Source of the DNA: Mangifera indica
Lineage: Eukaryota; Streptophyta; Magnoliopsida; Sapindales; Anacardiaceae
DNA: 64,000 nucleotides
NCBI RefSeq assembly: GCF_011075055.1
Contig: NC_058152.1
Location: 5,270,001 to 5,334,000 of the forward strand
Direction of reading: 5' to 3'
The notes below the pieces were generated by a model. It was not told the origin of the DNA. It saw only the letters and a program-made list of their open reading frames with translations, and searched no databases. Positions 11,269-23,042 of the stretch are shown here, in pieces. The translations under genes were made by a program, and so were the position numbers. How positions within the stretch are numbered: the stretch's first letter is position 1; every line of letters begins with the position of its first letter.

Positions 11269-11989
11269 TGTAACACCCTTAAGTTCGCTCTAAGGGCATT
11301 AGTGTCCTTTTTCTAAATTTTAATTTTAAGTCGAGTCAAATTCAAATTGAATCTATGTCAAAATCAAAAATATAATTTCATTAAGGTCTAAAACAAATAA
11401 AGGGTCTTGTTTGGGCTTGATGGCTAGCCCATGCATGTCTGAATTAAAAGAAAAAAACAAAAAGGAAGGGAGTTCAAAACTAAGTAGGGTTGTCGCCTAC
11501 TTAAACTGGCTACCAACCAAGAATTTTTCTTAGACTCAAACTGAGAGAGAGAAAAGTTTAAGGGAGAAGAGACAATTGGTAAAGGAGAGCAAACTCTGAC
11601 AGTTGGAGTTTGATTTTCAGCAACCAGAAGTATTGAAGAATAAAGGAAAAATAACTAGCCGTCAAACACCTTACACCATTTTGCCCTTAGCCTCTAGAAG
11701 AAAGAGAGAACAGGGGAGAAAAAGTAGTTATAGGTAACCAAGAAAAAGGCCACCGACGGCAGCAAAAAGATAAGAGAAAGAAGCAACTCATGGTTGTCAT
11801 CTTTTGTTAGAAAAATCCAGGTAAGTAGGGATGTTTTCTTCTCTCAATTTGCATGAATCTTAACCTGGTTTTGAATACTTAAGATGGATTTTCTTGTATG
11901 TTATATTATCTAAATGTGGCATTGTTCTTGCTATAGTGGATTCTTAGATTCATTGATGAATAATATGGTTTGCATGTGTTAAAATAATG
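11269..11989 (+). repeat. 3' LTR of the gypsy element, 3'-truncated
   Basis: It starts TGTAACACCCTTAAG and is colinear with 4914-5653. Beyond TTAAAATAATG the two copies diverge completely: the left copy continues AATGTTCTAATCTGC and this one enters TRIM sequence. Confidence 0.8.
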
Positions 11990-12510
11990 TTTGGGTTTGT
12001 ATATGTATTATGCATTATTTGGAGATATTAAGATAAGATTAGTTAAATCGTCTGTAAGCTCCTTAAATTATCAAGAAGCATTTTAGGTTACAAAACCCAA
12101 AAACAAAATCATGATGGATTATATGTCCATAGTGGACAATATATTGATAATGAGTCAGATTATTGGATCAGAGATATTATAAATAATATCAGAGCCACTT
12201 TGTGTGTCCTATTGAGTGATGGTAAAACAAATCTTAGTAAGGACACTGAGTCTCATAAAAGGAGGTGAATGTGACACTCTTAGGTTAATCCTACATCGAT
12301 AATAGATAGGAGAGATGTTGAGTTTGTATGCGTATCTCACATTGTTTTAGAATACTAAGATAAGACTAGTTCAATAACTTGTGAGCTACTTAAATTGTCA
12401 AGACGCGTTTTGGATTATAAAACCCAAAAAACAAAAACCATGATGAGTTGTATATCTAAAGTATATAATATCTTGATAGTGAGTTGAGCTATTGGATAAA
12501 AGATGTTACA
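11988..12510 (+). mobile_element. TRIM (terminal-repeat retrotransposon in miniature), 5'-truncated
   Basis: Two direct repeats flank a tiny core. The left one is incomplete, from about 11988 to 12180; the right one, 12274-12510, begins TGTGACACTCTTAGG and ends AAGATGTTACA. Between them is TATCAGAGCCAC (about 12187), a match to the initiator-Met tRNA primer binding site, then about 65 bp, then AAAAGGAGGTGAA, a polypurine tract, directly before the right LTR. No protein is encoded. This arrangement defines TRIMs. The first about 55 bp of the left LTR are missing at the junction with the gypsy LTR. A complete relative lies at 34335-34889. Confidence 0.8.
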
Positions 12511-14138
12511 ACTATACACTTATGTTTAATGGTTGTTATTTGACATCTTTTTATGCTTCCAATATTTGAATTGTGTTAAAGGTATTTTCGTAATTTCACA
12601 AGAAGCTTTTGTTGTACCATTTAAATTTAAAGTTTAATAAGTCAAGTTTAGTAGCACTTCTCTCTAGAGAATAACCCTTATGGGGATGGGTATTACAGTC
12701 CAATCAAGGGATGAAGTGTTGTCAAAATATTTAATTTCAAGTGTTAAAGTTATTAATTATAAGTTTAAGTTTTCATAATTTTGTACTCATTTAGAGATTT
12801 TGAATCAAAAATGTTTCTCATGTTTCGCTACAATTCAAATGTTTTAATTTATGGATATGTTTAAATTATAAAATCTCAATTTGTGAATGAGTGCAAATTT
12901 AGTACAAGATTCTTGGATTAGGCAAGTATTCTATTAAGGATAAATTATAATCAAGCTAGGATGATCTAGTCCTAAAGATAACTTTCCGTTGTAGTTATAG
13001 ATGCGAAATAGAATAATATTTTTAAGAAGATTTTGAAAAGATCCCTTGTTAGCTAGATGCCTCTTCGTTGCCTTGAAATGGAAAGTTTATGAGAGAGCTT
13101 AAGTTTTGCCTAGCCATTGGTTAGCGCTAGGTTGCTGATCTTGATGATATAATATCTTGAGAAGATATGACATGGATACAAAATCTTGGTCAGAGAATAT
13201 CGTATAAAACATATAATTATGAAAGAAGAATACATGTTTTTTCAAAAGTAAATTCATACTAGTCGATCCAACATAGACAACTAAGACCTAAAATTAGTGA
13301 TAAACTTAAAAATAACTTTAAAAGGTTAAAATTGAATAAAGATAAAATATAGAGTCAATAAAAAATAATAAAATGTAAAAAAAATTTTATAAATTATATT
13401 AATATAATTTTTCATACTTAAAAAAATTAGTTGATCACTCTTAGTGCACCTTGAGTCCCGATTAAGTTTAAGAATAGTCCAGCTATTTCCAGTGATCACT
13501 TCAAAATTCAAGAGTAGTTTGAAAGTTTAAAAACAGTCACCAAAGTTCACAGAACACTAGGTCAATAAGTAAAAGATTACTTGTCAATTTCTTTACTTGT
13601 TGATTGTATATCTTATTCATATCTCTATCATTTCTTAATTTCTCATGAACAATGACTAATTTTTAACTAAGGATTAAATTCTAGTATGGTAGGAGACTTC
13701 CAAAGAGTCCCAATTCTTTTTCACTTTTCGTATTTACACAGGCTATTATAATAAGAAAGTGTATGAAATATACAAATATCAACACTTTAATTATTCAATT
13801 TAAAATTACTTATCGATGATAGTTTATAAGTAGAGATGTTAATAGGTCAAACCCAGGGTTGGACCTTAGATTCACACAGTAACAGACTTCAAGCAAGGAT
13901 GAATTGGGTTTTAAATGAGTTAGTTTATTAAATTTAATAAAAAATAAAATTTTATATTATAAATGTTAATTAATTAATTAATTAATCAACTTTTTTATTA
14001 ATTATGTAAACAATAACATGTTGGCCATGCACTTTGTGTCTAGACTCGAAAGGCCTGTAGACTAAATCTAACACACTACAATAGCAAGCTTGGGTCTTTT
14101 AAATCACATCGTGAGCGAACTCAATCCATGCGTATCAC
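12511..14138. other. AT-rich non-coding stretch
   Basis: No gene or defined element was recognised. It contains a TTAA/ATTA-rich run near 13960-13990 and, at 13826-14135, text such as GGTCAAACCCAGGGTTGGA that may be an old transposon end, without provable boundaries. Confidence 0.4.
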
Positions 14139-14143
14139 TAGAA

Positions 14144-14540
14144 TGTCAGTTTCTTTTTTCTAAGGACTGCTTCATGCAATAAATGAAGAAACTGCTATGA
14201 ATATTGGTGGTCTATAACTTCTATGCTTTAATGGTTTGTAACTCCCATTTCATAACTTATCCACAAAGCTTCAATTTTTCATCCTTTTATAATAGGATGT
14301 ATTTAAGCTATCTTCAAAGTCTCTAGGTAAGTGATTTTGAGAAACAGACATACATTATATTTTGTAAAAATCAAATCACCTAGAAGACAACATACAAGCA
14401 CGTTCCAAGAGTATATTCCGAACAAATCAACTAGCAATGGCGAGAGGTCAATTTTTATATTCCGCAATTATAAATATTTTGGTTTCTATCTTGTATATTT
14501 GTAATTGTGAATAGATAAAAACACATATTTATATCTTACA
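14144..14540 (+). repeat. 5' LTR of copia element 1
   Basis: 397 bp, TGTCAG...CTTACA. It is colinear with the 3' LTR, including the shared TTTTTATATTCCGCAATTAT block near the end. Confidence 0.93.
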
Positions 14541-15790
14541 TTTGGTATCAAAGCCTTATATGGCCTCTGCCTTGCCTTGTAGTTGAACTGTCATGAATTT
14601 TATGTTTAATTCGAATTTGTTGTAGAGAGAGAAAATTTATTTTTGGCATTTTCTGTTTAAAATTATTTTTTATATGAATTCTACATGAAAAACTGAGAAA
14701 TTTGATATATAGAACATCAAAATTTGAGTTCTATAGAGTATTTTATGATTATTTTTTTATTTGAGTCTAAATCCAGATCGATCGACCCGAATCAGGACTC
14801 AGCTAGAGGTCAGGGATGACTTCCAGCCGACATGTCATTCGGAATCTTCATTTGAGGACGACATGTCATTTGGTTGTGCTGAATGAATTTACAGTTTTGT
14901 TTTGTATGACTTGTAGTCTGTATTTGGGAATTATAGGAGACATGTCGTTTACTATTTTCTCTCTTTATTATTTGAGAAAAATTAAATTTATTAGAATAGA
15001 AGGAACGGGCTCTTTGATCCTGAGACCTGTGAAATCAAAAACAACCGCCTAAGCTGCCAAGCAGTTAATATGATGTGCATTATATTATACTATTCTTTTC
15101 CAAAAAATTTTGCATCGATAGAATTGAAAAAAATTTCCAGTTTTATCGTATAATTTGTACTTGGTTTTCTGGTAGGCAATGGGTTATGCTTTGGAATAGC
15201 AAATATTTTAGTTTTATAAAATATGTTTTCTCAATATATTTATTATGACATACAATTGCTATTTATATTTGTTTTAAAATTGGATTACTTTAGCTTTAAA
15301 TCTAATTTATATTGTTAATTATTCATGTGAATTAATTTTTATACATAAATTAGATGTCAAGTGATTAGTATAATTTTGATTAGTTAAAAAATAGTCACAT
15401 TGTCTTTAATTATATCAAAATTATAAATTGAGTATTTTGGGATCACATATGATTATATAACATCAATTGTAATTAATCATTGTAAATATGATAAATTTTA
15501 TCTCAAAGAAATTTTTATTATATTTATGTGATTAATTATGATGAAATAACAAATTATTTTTTTAACCTACCCATAGGAATTAAAAAAAGACATATAATTT
15601 GATAGTTTCATCATACAGTTTTAAATATATGTATATAAACTTATTTAAATTAAAAACTTAGCCCACAGATAGTTTTTATGTTATGAGATTTATATACTTG
15701 CAACATGTTTATACATTGGTAGAACATGATATAAATTTTTTGTATGCCTCAAATTTTGTGAGTTAAGTATGTATGTTTATATTTATTTGC
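14541..15790 (+). other. Copia element 1 leader with primer binding site
   Basis: The primer binding site is at 14543-14555. The rest is AT-rich and encodes nothing recognisable; a short open stretch at 14816-15052 shows no family resemblance. Copia leaders are usually much shorter, so there may be extra inserted sequence here. Confidence 0.6.
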
Positions 15791-15794
15791 AGTT

Positions 15795-18700
15795 ATTCAA
15801 CCTATAAATTTCTCTGATAATGTATGTGATGTTCCTATTTTGAATGGTGATAACTATAAGATTTGAAAAGAGAAAGTTTTTCTTCAATTAGGGCGCATGG
15901 ACATTAATTATGCACTTACAGAAACTAGTAGTTAAGCTGATGTTGTCTTGTATGAACGATGGGAGTGATCTAATCACTTAAGCATGATGTTTATCAGGAC
16001 ACGCATATCTGTTAGTATTCGTGGTTCAATCTCTGAGTGTAACAATGTCATGCAATTATTGAAGGCTATTAATGAATAGTTTGAGTATTCAAATAAAGCT
16101 CTTGCTAGCACTCTTACGACAAAGTTATCATCGAAGAAGCTTACTAGTGTTAGAGATGTGCATAAGCACATTATGCAAATGAGGGATATCTGAATCTTTT
16201 CTTGTGCACTTCATTCTGAATTCGCTTTCACAACAATACGGACCTTTCAAAATCTCTTACAACACACATAAAGAAAAATGATCAATCAATGAACTTCTGA
16301 CCATGTGTGTACAAGAGGGAGGAAGGTTATTGATGGAAATGGGTGAAAGTGCACATATGTTCACTTAGGGAAAGAAGAAGAAAAACCAAGCTAAGTATAA
16401 GGGAAAGATAAAATATCTGTTTAGCCTGAATTCAAGAACGAGTCCAAATGTTTTTTTTATAAAAAGAAAGGACATGTGAAAAATGACTACTTCAAATTTA
16501 AAATTTGGCTTGAAAAGAAAGGTAATCCACTATCACTTGTATGTTATTAATCTAATATCATTGACGTATGTCATAACACTTGATGGATTGATTCTGGTTC
16601 TGCAATCCATGTTTCAAATACCTTGTAGGGTTTTCTAAACCAACGCAAGTCGATGGCAATGAATAGTGCATCTATTGAGGAAACAAGATGCGTTCACATA
16701 TGGAAGCAGTCGGAACATGGAAATTAATTTTAGATAGTGGTTTTGTGTTAGATTTGAAACGAACATTTTATATTCCAGGTTTCTCTAGAAACTTGATTTT
16801 AGTTTCAAGACTTGTACCTTTTGGATTTTCCTTTTTATTTTATGAAACATTATTTAGTTTGTTTTATAAATCTACAGTTGTGGGAACTGGTACATTGTCT
16901 GATGGTTTGTTTCAAATTCACTTACAAAACAATGTTTAATTTAATTTAATGCATGTTCAAAATAATGCTAGTATTAAAAGAAGTGTTATGAATGAAGATT
17001 ACTCTATGTTATGGCATGGGAGATTAGGTCATATCTCCATAGAAAGAATTAAAAGGTTTGTGACTGATAGGGTACTAGATACTCTAGACTTTATTGACTT
17101 TAACACTTGTGTGGATTGTATAAAGGGAAAACAAACCAACAAGTTAAAGAAAGGTGCCAGAGGAGTTCGGACATATTAAAAATCATATACACGTTTAGGG
17201 ATGCCCCTCTGAAGTTAGAGTTTATAATCCACACAAGAAGAAATTGGACCCAAGGACTATTAGTGGGTATTTTATTGGATATATCGAAAAGTCTAAGGGT
17301 TACAAATTTTATTGTCCATCACATACCACTAGAATTGTGAAATCTCAAAATACAAAATTTCTTGAGAATGACTTGATTAGTATGAACGATCAATCCCAAG
17401 ACTTAGTTTTTGAGAAATATCATTCAGATGCTCAACCACTCATTTCAAGCAATAGATTGGGTATTATTCATAACACCCCTCAAGTTCAAATAGATGTTGA
17501 ACAACTAATTAATAAAATTCTACAAATTGTTGATAATAGTCTAGTAGATCAAACTGTTCAATAATTTTCAGATACTGTTAAACTATCATTGTACACTTTA
17601 CTCCACAGAAGGATAATATTACAACATTAAGAAAATCAATAGAATAAAGAAATCAACTATTTCTAGTGATTATATGGTGTATTTACAAGAAGTAGACCAT
17701 AATTTAGGAGTCGAAGATGATCTTATCACGTTTTCACAAACAATGGATTGCAGTAAATCTATTTTGTGATATAATAACATGAAATATGGATAGAATCTAT
17801 GAAAAGTAATGGAATCTAAGATCTTGTCGAGTTACCTAACCAGGCCAAGGCTATTAGGTGTAAATGGGTGTTTAAAATAAAGAATGACTCATTTGGTAAC
17901 ATTGAGAGATATAAAACAAGACTCATTGCTAAAGGTTTCACTCAAAAAGAAGGAATTAATTACACGAAAACTCTTTTTCTCCTATATCTAAAAAAGATTC
18001 TTTCTGAACAATTATGGCACTGGTGGCCTATTTAGATTTAGAATTGCATCAGATGGATGTGAAAACAGTATTCCTCAATAGAGATCTAGAGGAGAAAGTA
18101 TACATGAAACAACCTAAATGATTCTCCTCTAATGATAGTGAGCATTTGGTGTGCAAGCTTAAGAAATCTATATATGGATTGAAACAAACCTCCTGCCAAT
18201 GGTATTTGAAATTTCATGAGGTTATCTCTTCATTTGGGTTTGTAGAGAATATCATGGATTAATGCATATACCAAAAAGTTAGTTAGAGTCAGATTTATTT
18301 CATTGTTCTATATGTGGATAATATTCTGCTTGCAACCAATGATAAGAGGTTGCTTTATAAGGTGAAACAATTTCTCTCTAAAAATTTTGATATGAAGGAT
18401 ATGGGTGAAGCATCTTATATTATTAGCATTAAGATTTATAGAAATAGACTTCAAGGTATTCTAGGTTTGTCTCAAGAAACCTATATTAACAAAATTTTAG
18501 AGAGATTTAAGATGAAAAATTGTTCACTGAGTATAGCACCCATTATAAAGAGTGATAAGTTCAATTTGAACCAATGCTCTAAAAATGAACTTGAAAAGGA
18601 ACAAATGCAGAACATTCCTTACACTTCAGCTATTAGAAGTCTAATGTATGATTAGGCCTGCACAAGGTCTGACATTGCATTTGTTGTTGAAATATTAGAA

Positions 18701-19270
18701 AGATATTAGAGTAACCCAAGTATAGACCACTAGAGAGCTGCAAAGAAAGTGATGCGATATCTTCAAATGACCAAAAAATACATGCTTATATATAGACAGA
18801 TTGATAATTTAAAGGTTGTTGGTTACTTTGATTCGGATTTTGTCGATTGTGTTGATTCAAGAAAATCAACATCTGGATATATTTTCATGTTTACTAATGG
18901 AGCCATATCTTAGAAGAGTGTCAAACAGTCATTAATTGTCATGTCTACCATAGAAGTTGAGTTCGTTTCTTGTTTTGAGGCTACATCACATGGTGTATAG
19001 TTAAAAAGTTTCATATATGCGCTTAGGATCATAGATTCTATTTCCAAGCCAATAAAGATTTATTGTGACAATTCAGCGACTGTTTTCTTAGCTAAAAATA
19101 ATAAAAACAGTAGTCGAAGTAAACACATCGACATTAAGTATTTAGCCATTAAGGAACGTGTAAAAGAGAATTAAGTGGTCATTGAACATGTCAACACTGA
19201 ATTGATAATTACTGATCCTTTAACAAAAGACATGCCCCCAAAGAGTTTAAGGATCATGTAAAGCGAATGA
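15795..19270 (+). pseudogene. Copia gag-pol pseudogene lacking the integrase core
   Basis: Gag starts near 15800 with NLSDNVCDVPILNGDNYKI. A zinc knuckle is at 16447-16490, reading CFFYKKKGHVKNDY, so two of the CCHC cysteines are tyrosine. The protease motif WIDSGSAIHVSN (about 16584) keeps D-S-G. The pre-integrase segment LWHGRLGHISIERIKR is at about 17010-17060. The frame then passes within about 60 bp to VRVYNPHKKKLDPRTISGYF (17215-17275), which belongs to the integrase C-terminus. The catalytic core with its D,D(35)E residues is therefore missing by deletion. The RT (17830-18660) has YVDN at about 18311 where YVDD is required. RNase H remains extend to 19250 with frequent stops. All coding capacity is lost. 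Confidence 0.88.
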
Positions 19271-19592
19271 GAGTTGGTCTCATGTTATAAAAGTGATAGA
19301 AGTTGGTTCCATCGTATGAATGATGTAAATACATTTTATGAATAATAAAATTTTTATTTAGTATTCAATTGATTGGTTTTTCTCATTTTTATGTGCACAA
19401 TTTTATTGAGAATAACAACTAATTTTGGACCTAAAATAAACTTATGATTTATTCATTAAATAATAAAGAAATAGAAACATCGTGATACATGAAAGATAAT
19501 ACTCGTTCTTAGAGGGCTTATCACAATAATTCGTATATTTTATTTCTTTACTTTAGTATATGGATTCATGGGTTACAGACTAAGTGGGAGAA

Positions 19593-19990
19593 TGTCAGTT
19601 TCTTCTTCCTAGTAACTGCTTCATGCAGTAAATGAAGAAATTGCTATGAATATTGATGGTCTGTAACTTTCATGTTTTAATGGTTTGTAACTCCCATGTC
19701 ATAACTCTTCCACAAAGCTTCAATTTTTCATCCTTTTATGGTAGGATGTATTCAAGCTATTTTCAAGGTCTCTAGATGAATGATTTTGAGAAACAGACAT
19801 ACACCATATTTTGTAAAAATCAAATCACTTAGAAGACACCACACAAGCACATTCCAAGGGTATATTCTGCTACAAATCATCTAACAATGGTGAAAAGCCA
19901 GTTTTTATATTCCGCAATTATAAATATTTTGGTTTTTATCTTGTATATTTGTGATTGTGTATAGATAGAAACACATATTTATATCTTACA
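19593..19990 (+). repeat. 3' LTR of copia element 1
   Basis: 398 bp, preceded by a polypurine tract and followed by the target duplication TAGAA. Confidence 0.93.
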
Positions 19991-20039
19991 TAGAACATTT
20001 CTATGATATATCTTCGATGAAGTAAAATGTTATATAAAA

Positions 20040-20864
20040 GGGGCTAAAAGGACTATTTCCCACCCAAGTTTAGGTGCATTCTCAAAATCATACCCTTGAG
20101 GTTTGAAAAGCTAAAAGTCTCACTCATTGGTTTAAAATTTCAGTTAGGGTTAAGGGTAAAACCGTTATTTAATAAAAAATTTTGAAAACTAAAGTTTTAT
20201 TACTTTTTTGCCCTCAGTTTGAAAATCTCACAATTCTCCCCCAACCTGAAGTTTGAAAAATCAACATTTTCCCTCTAGGGTTTGCAAACCATCGTCGGAA
20301 ATAGTCATCTCCGACCGTATTAGTTCTCCTTCCCGACTTAAATCTCCTTGTCAATCATATTCCACTTATTAGCGAAAGCTATTTCCTTCGATGAAGATAA
20401 AATCATTTTCGTTGGAGTGTCTTCATTTGACATTAAGACAACTATCAGAAGTCTTAGACAAAGATGATATGGTAGTTCGAGAGCTCTAATAGTCATCTTC
20501 ATCTTGGAAGAAAATGAAATCATCTTCGTCCAAGATAAAGACAATCCGGCAAAGATGATTTCATCTTCGTTGGAGAAAATAACTTTCGCTAGTGGTTAAG
20601 ATGTGATCGACAAGAAGAGTTAAGTCGGGAAAAAGAGCCAACACAATTAGAAACGATAAAATTTGTCATCTCCGATAACGATTTGTAAACTTTAGAAAAA
20701 AATATTAATTTTTTAAATTTCAATTGAGAGACATTATGAGATTTTTAAACATAGAGATAAAAATAATAAAACTTTAATTATTTTTATTAAATAATAATTT
20801 TATCCTTAAATATAATTAAAATTTTAAATAAATAAATAAGGTTTTTAACTTTTTCAAATTTTAT
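20040..20864. mobile_element. Mutator-type MITE, left end intact, right end decayed (copy 3)
   Basis: The left end GGGGCTAAAAGGACTATTTCCC resembles the ends of the family at 2378 and 46178 (GGCCAAACAACTATTTCCCAC), and the following sequence shows the same sequence order (CTCTAGGGTTTGCAAACC, then a GC-richer Cys/Gly-codon-like middle). A 9-bp direct repeat TATATAAAA flanks 20031-20039 and 20865-20873. The right end lacks the inverted repeat, so either the TIR was deleted or this AT-rich 9-mer matches by chance. Confidence 0.5.
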
Positions 20865-20873
20865 TATATAAAA

Positions 20874-22328
20874 CTTTAAAAACACGCGCTTGAATGGAAA
20901 GCACCTCTTTTGACCAATACAAAAGCCCGTTAGCACGTCTTTTTCAATGCTGGATTGTCTATGTATTTTAGGGATGCGTGAAAGGTGAGAGTATACTTTT
21001 GATTTCTTTATTAGATATATAATAAAGGTATGGTGACTAATTAAATTAATAGTTTTTAGAATGTTAGTTAATTATTGACAGCAATGGTTGTTTGTTCTGT
21101 CTTATCATCATCTATTTAAAAAAGAGATAGCTTTTTATAATTTTCCGGTTTAGGTGAGCTGCATATAAAACCAAATAAGGGCCAATGATAATTACTTTCT
21201 TATATGGTAAAGATGAATAATTAATTATCTTGCGTATGCTCATTTTCTAAAAATTCGGCCATAATAAATGAAAGAGTTAAAATTATTCACTGGTTAATAA
21301 ACCTTTAGTAAGGTGTTAGAATTTACATTATTACGATTCAATATTTATCAAATAATTTTTTACTGTTTATTTTAACACTTCAAATTTAACGGCAGTAGGA
21401 CTTTTGTTATTTAGGTATACCGTGTGGCTGTTTGTCGTGTAGTATTACCCAATACAATTTATATATATAGATAATATATTATAATATAATTAGATATTAT
21501 TTTATTTTTAATTTAAAATTATTTAATCATATAATTATATATCAATTATGTATATAAGTTATATACTAAAAATAAATACATATAATTTTATTTACCATAT
21601 AAATTCTTAACCAAGGCCTTGCCAGCTTCTGCCAGCTCCTCTTTGTAATTTAGATAACCGGACAACGACAATATCCATTGGAACTATGTTAACGCCAAGT
21701 TTTTGAAATTAAAAAGAAACAAACAAATGCTATAAATTTTAATAACTGCAAAGGAGAAATAAAAGAAAGATGAAATTCCACAACTATCATCCATCGAAGC
21801 CCTTATTCCAGAATTAGCCACCCTAGCATTTATTGATTTTACATGGTAGAAAGACACCGTGTATATAACATTCCTTCATAAATTTTTATTATTTACAGAT
21901 AAATATATTAATTTTATCAAATTATTAAAATCGTATCAGATTAACACGATTTCAAACATAATCTTATTAAAATGATACAGTTACAAATGAAATTGTATTG
22001 GAATAATGTGATTAAGCCATAATGGCATCAATATAGTTTATTTTTTTAATTAAATCACACCATTTTGATATGATTTTAACTTAATTATATTATTTAGTGT
22101 GATTCTAATCATAATTCAATTGTAATAAATGCAATTATTAATTTGAATTTGGTTGAATTTACAATTATAATTATAATTTTTCTAAATTAAAGATAAGTTC
22201 GTGAGAAAATTAATTTATTTGTATTTTAAAAATATAGATAAAATTAATCTTCTAATATTATATATTTTATAAATTATAATAAACCTTTAAAGAAAAGTAG
22301 TTTTTTTATTTGAAGGGTGAAATTTATA
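20874..22328. other. AT-rich intergenic stretch
   Basis: No gene was recognised. At 21440-21600 there is a strongly AT-rich segment with short palindromes of MITE character, without definable ends. Confidence 0.4.
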
Positions 22329-22773
22329 GCGTTTAGTTTGGATAATATTTTATTAAAAAATAAAAAATTATCTTAAAAATAGATTATTTAGAAAATTATT
22401 AGATATAAATAATTACTATATTTGATAAAATTTAGAAAAAATTAGTAAATATAAATAATGATTGTGTTTGAATAGAGATAATAAAAAAATATTAAAATAT
22501 TTTTTTACTTTAATGTTTTTGGATATCATTATTTAAAAATATATTTCATATTACTTGTTTTATTAATTAAAAGTGAGAGTATTTTAGTCTTAAAAGATTA
22601 ATAAATAAAAATAAAATTATAAAATACTTAAAATAAATATAATAAAATTATAATAAAATCAAGACCATTATTAATAATATGATATTATTGTAACTTTTTA
22701 TTATAAAAAATTAAATAAATTAATATATATAATAAAAAATGAATCATTTTATATGATGCAAACTAAACAGCCT
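22329..22773. mobile_element. Harbinger-like MITE (probable)
   Basis: Inverted ends GCGTTTAGTTTGGATAATAT on the left and, reverse-complemented, GGCTGTTTAGTTTGCATCAT on the right bound an AT-rich 445-bp interior with no coding content. Ends of the GTTTNGTTTGG type are seen in plant Tourist/Harbinger MITEs. I could not define the 3-bp target duplication with certainty. Confidence 0.5.
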
Positions 22774-23042
22774 CATGGTATGGGCATAAATATAATCAGT
22801 TCCATAGCTTCCCAGGTCAACACGTGTTCGCCTCTAGTTGTTACGGCACGTGTCTATCAAAGAAACAAAGTGCATGACAGGCTTCTTACAAACTCCTGTA
22901 AATCACAATACATCCCCAAATTTCCTGGTTGAGAGCACGACTAATCCACTTCCTCATTTTGAAGACAAATTTTAAGTTCAACATTTTAGTTGTTCTCCAA
23001 TTTACAATATATATATATTTTTATTTTATATTATTCTTTCTT

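Larger units (their letters stand above)
4914..11989 (+). mobile_element. Decayed Ty3-gypsy retrotransposon with truncated 3' LTR
   Basis: Two direct repeats beginning TGTAACACCCTTA (4914 and 11269) run in parallel for about 720-740 bp, up to TGTTAAAATAATG at about 5652 and 11989, and are the 5' and 3' LTRs. Between them lie degraded pol pieces in the + direction: protease/RT junction and RT (8870-9160), RNase H (9230-9640), integrase (9900-10850) and the C-terminal tail (10850-11230). All are broken by many stops. The pol order protease-RT-RNase H-integrase is that of Ty3-gypsy. The 3' LTR stops abruptly where TRIM sequence begins at about 11989, so no target duplication can be checked. The pentamer before the 5' LTR is GAGAT. 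Two tandem-repeat blocks lie between the 5' LTR and pol. Confidence 0.8.
14144..19990 (+). mobile_element. Ty1-copia retrotransposon, structurally complete but coding-dead
   Basis: 5' LTR 14144-14540 and 3' LTR 19593-19990 both begin TGTCAGTTTCTT and end TATATCTTACA. An exact 5-bp target duplication TAGAA flanks the element (14139-14143 and 19991-19995). After the 5' LTR, TGGTATCAAAGCC (14543) matches the initiator-Met primer binding site with one change, and AAGTGGGAGAA just before the 3' LTR is the polypurine tract. The order gag, protease, integrase, RT, RNase H is copia type. The two LTRs are similar but carry scattered differences, so the insertion is not recent. The leader of about 1.25 kb before gag is unusually long. 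Confidence 0.93.

Noticed and set aside
13966..13985. TTAATTAA run as a regulatory site
   Set aside because: Simple AT repeat in AT-rich DNA; the same kind of run occurs at 40160.
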